Origin: JAGRGG01 sp965217265
GTDB lineage: Bacteria; Pseudomonadota; Alphaproteobacteria; Geminicoccales; Geminicoccaceae
Direction: 5' to 3'
Assembly: GCA_965217265.1 (NCBI GenBank)
Contig: CBDCHP010000011.1
Location: 1,054,001-1,118,000, forward strand
DNA: 64,000 nt
The notes beneath the pieces were generated by a model. The model searched no databases. It was given only the letters and a program-made list of their open reading frames with translations, and was not told the origin of the DNA. Made by a program: the position numbers and the translations under genes. Shown here piece by piece: positions 41,489 to 49,335 of this stretch (within the stretch, counting starts at the first letter, position 1; each line of letters opens with the position of its first letter).

Positions 41489-44010
41489 CTGCCGGGGCCA
41501 CCGATCAGGACGACCCCGAGGTCCGCCGCGGCCAGGAGGAGCGGCTGCGCACGGTCTGGGCCTCGCCCCCCGGCTGGCGCTACTGGTCGGCGGTCAACAA
41601 CACCGAGGTCGGCCTGTGGTACACGGCGACCGCCTTCGCCTTCATGCTGTTCGCGGGCCTGCTCGCCCTTCTCATGCGCACGCAACTGGCGGTGCCGGAG
41701 AACGACCTGATCTCGGCCGACCTCTACAACCAAGCCTTCACCCTGCACGGCTCGGCGATGATGTTCCTCTTCGCCGTGCCGATCTTCGAGGCGGTCGCCG
41801 TCCTCCTCATGCCGCAGATGCTCTCGGCGCGCGACCTCCCCTTCCCCCGGCTCTCGGCCTACGGTTACTGGAGCTTTCTGATCGGCGGCACCTTCGTCTG
41901 CGGCTCGATCCTGTTCGACGCCGGCCCCAAGGGCGGCTGGTTCATGTACCCGCCTTTGAGCACGTCCGGCCCGCTGGCCGACGACATCGGCGTCGACGTC
42001 TGGCTCTTGGGCCTCTCCTTCATCGAGATCGCCTCGATCGCGGCCGCGGTCGAACTCATCGTCGGCGTCTTGAAGTGCCGCCCGCCGGGGATGCGCATCA
42101 ACCTGATCCCGCTCTACGCTTGGTACATCCTCGTCGTCGCGGTGATGATCCTGTTCGCCTTCCCGCCCTTGATCGCCGGCGACTTGCTGATGGAGATGGA
42201 GCGCGCCTTCGATTGGCCGTTCTTCGACCCGGCCCGCGGCGGCGACCCGCTCCTCTGGCAGCATTTGTTTTGGATCTTCGGCCATCCCGAGGTCTACATC
42301 GTCTTCCTGCCGGCGATCGCCTTGATCGCGATGATCGTGCCGACCTTCGCCGGGCGCCCGATCGTCGGCTACAGCTGGATCGTCTTGGCCGCGATCGGCA
42401 CCGGCTTCCTGAGCTTCGGCTTGTGGGTCCACCACATGTACGCGACGGGGCTGCCCGGCATCTCGCTCGGCTTCTTCTCGGCCGCGTCCGAGGCGGTCGC
42501 GATCCCGACCGGCGTGCAGATCTTCGTCTTCATCGCGACCCTCCTCGCCGGCAAGGCGCGCTTCTCCGTGCCGATGCTGTTCGCGCTGGGTGCCTTGGGC
42601 GTCTTCGTCTTCGGCGGCCTCACCGGCGTCATGGTGGCCTTGGCCCCCTTCGACTGGCAGGCGCACGACAGCTACTTCGTCGTCGGCCACCTGCACTTCA
42701 CCCTCGTCGGCGGTGCCTTGTTCCCGATCGTCGCCGGGATCTACTACTTCTTCCCGCTCATCTCGGGCAAGACCCTCTCCGAGCGCCTGGGCAAGTGGGC
42801 CTTCTGGCTCATGTTCGCAGGCTTCAACCTCGCCTTCCTGCCGATGCACCTGACCGGCCTGCTGGGAATGCCGCGCCGGGTCTACACCTACCCCTCGGGC
42901 CTCGGCTGGGACGGCCTCAACATGGCGTCGACGATCGGCGCCTTCGTCTTCGCGGCCGGCTTTCTCGTCGTCGTCTTCGACGTCTTGCGCCCGCGCAAGA
43001 AGCAGCCTTACGCCAAACCGAACCCCTGGAACGGCGGCACGCTCGAATGGCTGATCGAGATGCCGCCCGAGGACTGGGGCGTGCGCTCGGTGCCGCTGAT
43101 CGAGTCGCGCTACCCCTTGTGGGACCAGCCGAACTTCGCCGACGACGTCGCCGAGGGGCGCTTTTACCTTCCCGACGCCGAGGAGATGAAGCGCGAGACC
43201 CTCGTCACCTCGGTCCTCGACGCCGAGCCGATCCAGTGCCTGCGCGTGCCGGGGCCGACGTGGCTCACCTTCTGGGCCGCCGCGCTGACCGGCGGGTTCT
43301 TCATCTTCGCCACGTACCACTGGTGGACGGTGACGATCCTGAGCGGCCTCGCGGCACTCGCCGTGACGCTTTGCTGGCTGTGGACCGGCACGGCGCTGGT
43401 CCCGGAGAAGCCCGAAAAGCACGTCGGCCTCGGCCTGACGTTGCCGCTCTACCAGTCGGGGCCGAAGTCGGTCGGCTGGTGGGCGATGTTCATCACCATG
43501 ACCGGCGACATGACCGCTTATCTGAGCCTGATCTTCGGCCACCTGTTCTTCTGGACCGTCCACGACGCCTACCCGCCGGCCGACGCGCCAAGCCTCCTCC
43601 CGCCGATGGCACTGAGCTTAAGCCTCCTGGCCCTCTCCTGGCTGCTCACCTACCGCGCCCGCGCCGTCAACGCCTCCGGCAGCGCCGCGGGCTTTCGCGC
43701 CTACTACGTCCCGGCGATCCTTTTGGGCCTCGCCGGCGGGGCGGCCCTCGCGGCCGGCCCCTGGTGGCACGGCATGGAGCCGACGGCGCACGTCTACCCG
43801 GCGACGGTCTGGGTCATCGTCCTGTGGACGGGGCTGCACGTCGCCCTGGGCGTCTTGATGCAGGGCTACGCGCTCGCCCGCAGCTTGGCCGGCCGCCTCA
43901 CCCCTGACCACGACATCGAGGCCTGGAACGTGGCGCTCTACTGGCACTTTCTCCTGCTGACGGCGGCCGTGACCTTCCTGGCCCTCGGCGTCTTTCCCCT
44001 GCTCGCCTGA
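41485..44010 (+). CDS. Fused cytochrome c oxidase subunits I and III
   Basis: 841 aa. Residues ~20-560 are subunit I: FTLHGSAMMFLFAVP (haem a His), HLFWIFGHPEVYIVFLPA with the CuB His and cross-linked Tyr, WVHHMYATG with the His pair, VVGHLHFTLVGG, and MPRRVYTY. Residues ~590-841 form a subunit III-like domain (WWAMFITMTGDMTAYLSLIFGHLFFWTV; YWHFLLLTAAVTFLALGVFPL). It reduces oxygen and pumps protons. Fused I-III polypeptides occur in some alphaproteobacterial alternative aa3/caa3 oxidases. ATG 41485 overlaps the coxB stop; 12 nt separate it from the next gene. Confidence 0.95.
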   Translation: MTAGATDQDDPEVRRGQEERLRTVWASPPGWRYWSAVNNTEVGLWYTATAFAFMLFAGLLALLMRTQLAVPENDLISADLYNQAFTLHGSAMMFLFAVPIFEAVAVLLMPQMLSARDLPFPRLSAYGYWSFLIGGTFVCGSILFDAGPKGGWFMYPPLSTSGPLADDIGVDVWLLGLSFIEIASIAAAVELIVGVLKCRPPGMRINLIPLYAWYILVVAVMILFAFPPLIAGDLLMEMERAFDWPFFDPARGGDPLLWQHLFWIFGHPEVYIVFLPAIALIAMIVPTFAGRPIVGYSWIVLAAIGTGFLSFGLWVHHMYATGLPGISLGFFSAASEAVAIPTGVQIFVFIATLLAGKARFSVPMLFALGALGVFVFGGLTGVMVALAPFDWQAHDSYFVVGHLHFTLVGGALFPIVAGIYYFFPLISGKTLSERLGKWAFWLMFAGFNLAFLPMHLTGLLGMPRRVYTYPSGLGWDGLNMASTIGAFVFAAGFLVVVFDVLRPRKKQPYAKPNPWNGGTLEWLIEMPPEDWGVRSVPLIESRYPLWDQPNFADDVAEGRFYLPDAEEMKRETLVTSVLDAEPIQCLRVPGPTWLTFWAAALTGGFFIFATYHWWTVTILSGLAALAVTLCWLWTGTALVPEKPEKHVGLGLTLPLYQSGPKSVGWWAMFITMTGDMTAYLSLIFGHLFFWTVHDAYPPADAPSLLPPMALSLSLLALSWLLTYRARAVNASGSAAGFRAYYVPAILLGLAGGAALAAGPWWHGMEPTAHVYPATVWVIVLWTGLHVALGVLMQGYALARSLAGRLTPDHDIEAWNVALYWHFLLLTAAVTFLALGVFPLLA

Positions 44011-44022
44011 CGGAGACGCGCG

Positions 44023-44412
44023 ATGAGCCTGCCCCGGCCCTGGATCGGCGCCAAGCGCTCGCTTTGGACCCTCGTCACGCCGCCGACCGTCTGGGCGCTG
44101 CACTTCCTGATCGCCTACCCCACGGCGGCACTCGCCTGCGCCCGCGAGAGTGCCGGCGGCTTCGGCCTCGACGCTGCCCGGCTGACGATCGCCGCGACCA
44201 CCGCCGTGGCGCTCGCCGTCGTCGCGCTCGCCGGCTACGGCGCGTGGCGCGGCTCGGGCGGCACGCTCGTCGCCGACGACCCGCTCGACGACGCGACGCT
44301 CGACAGCCGCAGCCGCTTTCTCGCCAACGCGACCCTGCTGCTCGCGGGCTTGAGTTTCATCGCCGTCGTCTACGTGGCGCTTCCGGCTTGGGTGTTCACG
44401 ACGTGCCGCTGA
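44023..44412 (+). CDS. Uncharacterised membrane protein of the oxidase operon
   Basis: 129 aa with about three hydrophobic segments (VWALHFLIAYPTAALACA, LTIAATTAVALAVVALAGYGAW, FLANATLLLAGLSFIAVVYVALPAWVF). The WxLHFLIAY motif recurs in small proteins beside ctaG-type genes. Function unknown; subunit IV-like or assembly role is a guess from position. ATG 44023 follows CGGAGACGCG. It overlaps the CtaG start by 10 nt. Confidence 0.82.
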   Translation: MSLPRPWIGAKRSLWTLVTPPTVWALHFLIAYPTAALACARESAGGFGLDAARLTIAATTAVALAVVALAGYGAWRGSGGTLVADDPLDDATLDSRSRFLANATLLLAGLSFIAVVYVALPAWVFTTCR

Positions 44413-45041
44413 GCCCTCGCTTAAACCTCCCGCTCTTGGCGGGCCTCGCCGTCCTGGCGCTTGCCTGGACGTTCCTGGAGCCCCTGCGCCGCGCCCACGG
44501 CTTCAGCGGCCACATGGTCGTCCACCTCGCCGTCGTGGCGCTGGCCTCGCCGCTCCTGGCGCTGGGCCTCGCCCGGACCCGGTTCGACCCGGCCCGGCGC
44601 CTGCCCCGGCTGTTCGCCGCCGTGCCGGCCGCGATCGCCGAACTTGTCCTGGTCTGGGGCTGGCACGCGCCGGCCGCGCGCTACTTCGCCCTCACCTCGC
44701 CCCTCGGCACCGTACTGGAGCAGGCGTCGTTCCTCACCGCCGGCCTCCTCCTTTGGGGTGCCGCACTCGGCGGCGGGCCGAACGACGCCAAGCGCGCCGC
44801 CGCCGGCACGCTCGCCCTCCTCCTCACCTCGATGCACATGACGGTCCTGGGCGTCCTGCTCAGCTTGAGCCCGCGCCCGCTCTACAGCGCGTTCTGCCTC
44901 GGCTCGCCCTTGCTGGCGCCCCTAGACGACCAGCGCCTCGGCGGCGTCCTGATGCTCGGCCTCGGCGGCGCCGCCTACCTCGCCGGCGGCCTCTACCTCG
45001 CGTCCCGCCTGCTGCGCCGGCCGGCACGGGCCCCGGCATGA
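44403..45041 (+). CDS. ctaG: Cytochrome c oxidase assembly protein, caa3-type CtaG
   Basis: 212 aa, six or so membrane helices. GFSGHMVVHLAVVALASPLLALGLA, LVWGWHAPAARYFAL, LEQASFLTAGLLLWGAAL, and LLLTSMHMTVLGVLLSLSPRPLY place conserved His/Met residues as in the caa3_CtaG family, linked to CuB insertion. GTG 44403 is the first in-frame start; it overlaps the preceding stop. ATGA overlap with the cytochrome gene. Confidence 0.9.
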   Translation: MPLSPRLNLPLLAGLAVLALAWTFLEPLRRAHGFSGHMVVHLAVVALASPLLALGLARTRFDPARRLPRLFAAVPAAIAELVLVWGWHAPAARYFALTSPLGTVLEQASFLTAGLLLWGAALGGGPNDAKRAAAGTLALLLTSMHMTVLGVLLSLSPRPLYSAFCLGSPLLAPLDDQRLGGVLMLGLGGAAYLAGGLYLASRLLRRPARAPA

Positions 45042-46156
45042 GGCAGTTCGATCTCACCCGGAACGGGGCCAAGCGCTTCGCCCTGCACGCGGCCGTCACG
45101 CTGGCCCTCGTCGGCGCCGCCGGTCTGGCACTCGCGGTGTCGGGCCTCGTCTCGATCGCCGCCAGCGCCGGCCACTGGGACCTCACCGCCTGGTTCCTGC
45201 ACGCGACGATGCAACGCGCGGTCGCCGTGCAGTCGGCCCTGACCGAGCCGCCGCCCGACCTCGACGACGTCGCCCTGATCCAGCGCGGCGCCGGCCACTA
45301 CCAGAACGGCTGCGCCCCCTGCCACGGCGCCCCCGGCGTGCCGCAGGGCGCCGTCGTCCTGTCGATGACCCCAGAGCCGCCCTACCTGCCGCCGCGGATC
45401 CCGACCTGGGAGAAGGACGAGCTGCACTGGATCGTCCTGCACGGCATCAAGTATTCGGGTATGCCGGCCTGGGCGACGCAGGAGCGGCCCGCCGAGCCCT
45501 GGTCGGTCGTGGCGTTCTTGTTGCAACTGCCGGGCATGGACGCCGCCACCTACCGCGACCTCGCCTACGGCCCGGCCCTCGACGCCGCGCCGCCGGCCGA
45601 CGCGCCCCCCGCGATCGCCGAGGTCCTGACCGGGGAATGCGCCCGCTGCCACGGCTACGACGGGCAGGGCCGCGGCACGGGCGCGGCGCCCAAGATCGGC
45701 GGCCAGAAGGAGACCTACCTCTACGCCTCGCTCCAGGCCTACGCCGGAGCGCACCGCTACAGCGGCATCATGCAACCACAGGCGAAGGGCCTCGACGACT
45801 CCACCCTCAAGGCGCTCGCCCGCCACTACACAGCGGCCGAAGCCCCGGCACCACCGGCCGACCCGATCGAGGCCGATCCCGATCTCCTCGCCGAGGGCGA
45901 AACCATCGCTAAGCAAGGCGTGGTCGCGGACGGCGTGCCCGCCTGCGTCGCCTGCCACGGCCCGAACGCCCCGCGCCGCCACCCGCTCTACCCCAACCTC
46001 GCCGGCCAGCACGCCGACTACCTCCAAACCCAGCTCCACCTCTGGCGCGAGGGCGGGCGCGGCGGCACGCCGTTCGCCCACCTGATGACCGCCGCGGCCA
46101 AGCGTATGAGCGATCGTCAGATCGAGGCGGTCGCGGCGTGGTATGCGTCGAAGTGA
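45038..46156 (+). CDS. Membrane-anchored triheme cytochrome c
   Basis: 372 aa. One N-terminal anchor helix (HAAVTLALVGAAGLALAVSGLVSIA) and three c-type haem sites: CAPCH near residue 90, CARCH near 205, CVACH near 300. Each domain has the usual helix-GLDDSTLKALARHY or MSDRQIEAVAAWY type C-terminal helix. It should carry electrons from quinol/cytochrome bc1 to the oxidase at the periplasmic face. ATG 45038 overlaps the ctaG stop; its TGA lies in the left end of repeat copy 11. Three haems in one operon-encoded donor are more than the single haem usual for ctaG-linked cytochromes. Confidence 0.92.
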   Translation: MRQFDLTRNGAKRFALHAAVTLALVGAAGLALAVSGLVSIAASAGHWDLTAWFLHATMQRAVAVQSALTEPPPDLDDVALIQRGAGHYQNGCAPCHGAPGVPQGAVVLSMTPEPPYLPPRIPTWEKDELHWIVLHGIKYSGMPAWATQERPAEPWSVVAFLLQLPGMDAATYRDLAYGPALDAAPPADAPPAIAEVLTGECARCHGYDGQGRGTGAAPKIGGQKETYLYASLQAYAGAHRYSGIMQPQAKGLDDSTLKALARHYTAAEAPAPPADPIEADPDLLAEGETIAKQGVVADGVPACVACHGPNAPRRHPLYPNLAGQHADYLQTQLHLWREGGRGGTPFAHLMTAAAKRMSDRQIEAVAAWYASK

Positions 46157-46301
46157 ACGCTTCGCGTGCGCTCGCCGCGCGGGCTTTTTTCTCTTCTTTT
46201 TTGCTTTTGTTTGAGGCTGGCTTCGGCGTTGAGGCCAAGTTCGGTGACAAGTTGCAAAAAAGAAAAGAAAAAAGACCGCGCGTCAGCGCACGCGAAGCGT
46301 T
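46156..46301. repeat. Palindromic intergenic element, copy 11 (core type B)
   Basis: It lies between convergent genes; TGA stops of both genes lie in or at its ends. Left arm AACGCTTCGCGTGCGCTCG, right arm GCGCACGCGAAGCGTT. Core GAGGCTGGCTTCGGCGTTGAG as in copy 6. This is one of the cleanest copies. Confidence 0.92.
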
Positions 46302-47491
46302 CACGGCACCTGCGCCAACGAGGGCACCGCCTCGGGCGAACGGGTCAGTTCGCGGTAGACGCCGAGCGTCTTCTGACAGGCGCGCTCCAGGTCGAAGGCC
46401 TGCTCGACGAAGGCGCGCGCGTGCTCGGCGTGGCGGGCGCGGTCGTCGTCGCTCAAGTTGAGGGCGAGGTCGAGCGCCCAGGCGAGTTCGGCCGGGTCCT
46501 CGGCCTTGACCAGCCAGCCGGTCGCGGCCGGCTTCACCGCCTCGTCGAGGCCGCCGGTGTGGTTGGCGACGACGAGCTTGCCCATCGCCTGCGCCTCGAT
46601 CGCGCCGCGGGCGTAGCGGTACGCCTCCAAGGCCGGCACGGCGACGAGGTCGGCCAGCATGTAGGCGGCCGGCCAGTCGTCGCAGCCGCCGGCGTAGTGG
46701 ACCCGCTCGGTGAGGCCGAGGCGCCGGGCCTGCGCCTCGATCTTGCGCACGAAGCTGCCGTCGCCCTCGGTGTCGCCGACGATGAGGAGGGTAAAATCGG
46801 TCCGCGCCATGCGCCGCATCGCGGCCAGCATGAGGAGGTGCCCACCCGCCTCGCGCACGGGGCCGGGCAGCATGACGATCTTGCGCTCGAAGCCCAAGTG
46901 CCAGCGCTCGGCAAGGGCCGCGACACGAAGGCCGCGCACGCGGCCCGCGTCGAACACGCCGGTGTCGACGCCGGGGCGGACGAGCCGCACCCGGCCGGGC
47001 TCGACGCCGGCGCGGCCCAACTCCTCGGCGACGTGCTCGAAGACGGCGATGACCCGCGCCGACTTGAGCGGCGCTTGGTTGAACGTCCGGCGCCAGAACG
47101 GCCCCGCCGCCGGCGGTATGCCCACCGTCGTCACCAGGAGGGCGCCGCCCCGCTCGGCGGCGTGCATGGCGCTCCAGGCGTGGCCGGAACTGAAGGCGCT
47201 GAAGGCGTGGACGATTGCGATCCCGTGCAGGCGCACCAGCCGGCCTAAGCGCCAAGCGTGCGCCAGCCGCGCGACCAAGCCCGTACCCCCGAGCGGCAGC
47301 TTGTGGTAGCGGATGCCGTGGCCGGACAGCGCGGGCTCCAGGGACGCGTCCTCCGAGGCGACGTGGACGGCGTAGCCCGCCGAGGCGGCCGTTCGCGCGA
47401 CGTCGAGCGCGCCGCGCGCCGCCTCGCCCCAGGTGGGTTTCGGCACGACGTAGAGGATGCCGGCGACGGCCGGCGCGGACGGATCGGACAT
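46301..47491 (-). CDS. Glycosyltransferase family 4
   Basis: 396 aa GT-B enzyme. The acceptor lobe has GILYVVPKPTWGEAARGALDVAR and the donor lobe KIVMLPGPVREAGGHLLMLAAMRRM, with VALEAYRYARGAIEAQAMGKLVVANHTGGLDEAV as the nucleotide-sugar E-x7-E motif. It resembles ElaA/LPS-core-type GT4 proteins; acceptor and sugar are unknown. ATG 47491 gives MSDPSAPAVAGILYVV; a longer reading to 47560 overlaps the divergent hydrolase promoter region. It ends in repeat copy 11. Confidence 0.88.
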   Translation of the reverse strand: MSDPSAPAVAGILYVVPKPTWGEAARGALDVARTAASAGYAVHVASEDASLEPALSGHGIRYHKLPLGGTGLVARLAHAWRLGRLVRLHGIAIVHAFSAFSSGHAWSAMHAAERGGALLVTTVGIPPAAGPFWRRTFNQAPLKSARVIAVFEHVAEELGRAGVEPGRVRLVRPGVDTGVFDAGRVRGLRVAALAERWHLGFERKIVMLPGPVREAGGHLLMLAAMRRMARTDFTLLIVGDTEGDGSFVRKIEAQARRLGLTERVHYAGGCDDWPAAYMLADLVAVPALEAYRYARGAIEAQAMGKLVVANHTGGLDEAVKPAATGWLVKAEDPAELAWALDLALNLSDDDRARHAEHARAFVEQAFDLERACQKTLGVYRELTRSPEAVPSLAQVP

Positions 47492-47562
47492 CGATCTTGC
47501 AAGACCCCGTATCGGGCGATACACGCAGCGATTGAACAAGTGCCGGACGGGTGCTAGCACGA

Positions 47563-48324
47563 ATGCATCGAGTGCAAAACATTGCCGTTCGCCACCTCGA
47601 CGCCGCCGGCACCCGCGTCGCCTACGCCCGCCGCGGGGGCGCCGCGCCGACGGTCGTGTTCCTGCCCGGCTACGCCTCGACCGCGTTCGGCATCAAGGGC
47701 GACGCGCTCGACTGTCACTGCGCCAAGCGGGGGCAGGCTTACTTGCGCCTCGACTACCCCGGCCACGGCGCCTCGGACGGGAACATCGAGACCGGCACGC
47801 TCGGCGGCTGGCTCGGCGCGGCGATCGAGGCGATCGACGCCCTCGCCGGCCCCCGCTACCTCGTCTGCGGGTCGAGCTTGGGCGGCTGGCTGATGCTGCA
47901 CGTCGCCCTGCGCCGCCCGGCGCGCGTCGCCGGCCTGATCGGCATCGCCGCCGCCGTCGATTTCACCCGCCGCCTGCAAGCCGACGTCCTCGACAGGGCT
48001 GCCAAGGCCGCGCTGGAACGCGACGGCGTCGCCCACCTCCCCTCACGCTACGGCGACCCGCTCCCGATCGGCCGCACCTTCTTAGAAGAGGCCGAGCGCC
48101 ACGCCCTCCTCGACGCCCCGATCCCGATCACGGTCCCCGTCCACCTGCTGCACGGCGTTCAGGACCCGGACGTGCCCTGGCGGACGACGCTCAAGCTGGC
48201 CGCCCGCCTGACCTCGCCCACCGTCAACGTCGAACTGATCGAGGACGGCGACCACCGGCTGGCCCGGCCGGGAGATCTGGCGAGGCTGATGGCGGCGTTG
48301 GATCGGATGTTGGTGGATCTTTGA
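47563..48324 (+). CDS. Alpha/beta hydrolase, ABHD10-like
   Basis: 253 aa. FLPGYASTAFGIKGDAL and LRLDYPGHGASDGNIETGTLGGWL, then nucleophile elbow CGSSLGGWLMLHVALRRPARVAGLIGIAAAVDF, an acid Asp in HGVQDPDVPW and His in DGDHRLARP. This wording matches the ABHD10 (acyl-protein thioesterase / acyl-glucuronide esterase) group common in alphaproteobacteria. ATG 47563 is preferred over GTG 47551. The end borders the AT-richer 48.3-49.3 kb patch. Confidence 0.9.
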   Translation: MHRVQNIAVRHLDAAGTRVAYARRGGAAPTVVFLPGYASTAFGIKGDALDCHCAKRGQAYLRLDYPGHGASDGNIETGTLGGWLGAAIEAIDALAGPRYLVCGSSLGGWLMLHVALRRPARVAGLIGIAAAVDFTRRLQADVLDRAAKAALERDGVAHLPSRYGDPLPIGRTFLEEAERHALLDAPIPITVPVHLLHGVQDPDVPWRTTLKLAARLTSPTVNVELIEDGDHRLARPGDLARLMAALDRMLVDL

Positions 48325-48434
48325 AAGCCTCTAAGAGGCAAGGAAAAATATGCAACATTGCAAACGCAACGCTCGGTATGCGCGCCTAAAGCAGATTTGG
48401 TAACGGTTGAGACACTAGCCTGCTCTCGTATCAT

Positions 48435-48455
48435 GCCCCGGACTCGATCCGGGGC
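48435..48455. repeat. REP palindrome (GCCCCGGA type), first of a pair
   Basis: GCCCCGGA-CTCGA-TCCGGGGC, an 8 bp perfect stem with a 5 nt loop; a form widely dispersed in alphaproteobacterial intergenic DNA. Confidence 0.85.
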
Positions 48456-48512
48456 CTACATAGTCTCACCCAAAAGCCGTTTGATGAATATCTCGATGGC
48501 CTGAACCGTTAG

Positions 48513-48533
48513 GCCCCGGATCAAGTCCGGGGC
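48513..48533. repeat. REP palindrome (GCCCCGGA type), second of a pair
   Basis: GCCCCGGA-TCAAG-TCCGGGGC, the same stem, with its loop in the opposite sense to the copy at 48435. Confidence 0.85.
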
Positions 48534-48652
48534 GTGGTTCGTCTCGAGTCTCCTGGAATTTGCTTTAGTGGTTTGCTACAATTGAGTTATTGCTCGCTGG
48601 ATGCAACGCTCTTATAAGTAATTTCATCGAGGTTGTTCAACTGGAGGATATG

Positions 48653-48886
48653 ATGGCAGCTAAATCTGGAGGAAAGGGTAGTGCCTCGCCCGGCGGTAAA
48701 GGACCAAGCAAGAGCACCCCACCTAGCAAACCCAAAGCCCCACGCGAACAGTCATCTCCCAATGTGTCCACGCTCGCCAGTAACGTTCTATCGGGCCGCA
48801 AGCAAGCGACGTCGGCAGACGCTAAGCGACTTGCCGCATCAGTGCTGACGCAGGACGAGACTAAAGGCCAGAAACCTAAGAAGTAG
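48653..48886 (+). CDS. Small Ser/Lys/Pro-rich orphan protein
   Basis: 77 aa beginning MAAKSGGKGSASPGGKG, then a Pro/Lys-rich linker and a repeated weak motif (STLASNVLSGRKQATSADAKRLAASVLTQDE): two copies of a short 'AS.VL' helix-like unit. No enzyme motif. TGGAGG lies 5 nt before ATG 48653. Codon use is far less GC-biased than its neighbours, which points to horizontal origin. Similar small basic proteins of unknown function occur in accessory regions of many proteobacteria (recollection, not verified). It overlaps the convergent gene by 11 nt. Confidence 0.62.
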   Translation: MAAKSGGKGSASPGGKGPSKSTPPSKPKAPREQSSPNVSTLASNVLSGRKQATSADAKRLAASVLTQDETKGQKPKK

Positions 48887-49142
48887 CCTCGCCTAAGTCG
48901 ATCAAGCGGGTAACGCATCGTGTAGGAATGCGCATCAGACCAGACACCTGAACATCATTATCGTTAGCGTAGGCGCCTATGTTTGGCGCCAGCGCCTTCA
49001 CGTCGTCCCCGTCGTATACTAGCCAACCAACCGAACGACAGGTGACTATCTTAAGATCAGCACAATCAGACAGCCACTGCCACGCTGCGGTAGGCTGGGC
49101 GCTGTCTTCCCATTCGATCAGGACAAGGCGATGCTGGTTCAT
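48876..49142 (-). CDS. Small orphan protein convergent with the Ser/Lys-rich gene
   Basis: 88 aa: NQHRLVLIEWEDSAQPTAAWQWL, a middle SVGWLVYDGDDVKALAPNIG and a terminal GLMRIPTRCVTRLIDLGE. No known domain recognised; the pattern of a short beta-strand-rich protein with a DG turn is visible. ATG 49142 in an AT-rich leader. The base composition matches its convergent neighbour, so both probably arrived together as a module. The overlap of their 3' ends suggests mutual antisense transcription. Confidence 0.6.
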   Translation of the reverse strand: MNQHRLVLIEWEDSAQPTAAWQWLSDCADLKIVTCRSVGWLVYDGDDVKALAPNIGAYANDNDVQVSGLMRIPTRCVTRLIDLGEATS

Positions 49143-49335
49143 GACGCAATTATAATAGGTTTTTTGTCTTATACAAGTGCGAAGCTGTTGCGACACTAAA
49201 GCTCGCCTCCGTCGTCCGTAGGCTTACCCTTTGCCCTACTTCCTTTCGCCTACAGTTTCGGCGGCTGCGTTCCCGTGCTTTTCAGCACATTGTGGATGCG
49301 GAGACCGCTCAATCTGGGCATACTACCATTCCACC

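Larger units (their letters stand above)
48386..48568. mobile_element. 183 bp MITE-like element with terminal inverted repeats and two internal REP palindromes
   Basis: Terminal repeats CTAAAGCAGATT (48386-48397) and AATTTGCTTTAG (48557-48568) are inverted with one mismatch. Inside, GAGAC and GTCTC form a second inverted pair, and two REP-type hairpins of the alphaproteobacterial GCCCCGGA-N5-TCCGGGGC form lie at 48435-48455 and 48513-48533. It fills most of the 328 bp gap between the hydrolase and the small gene at 48653; the remaining DNA is AT-richer and shows no further gene. Confidence 0.6.
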
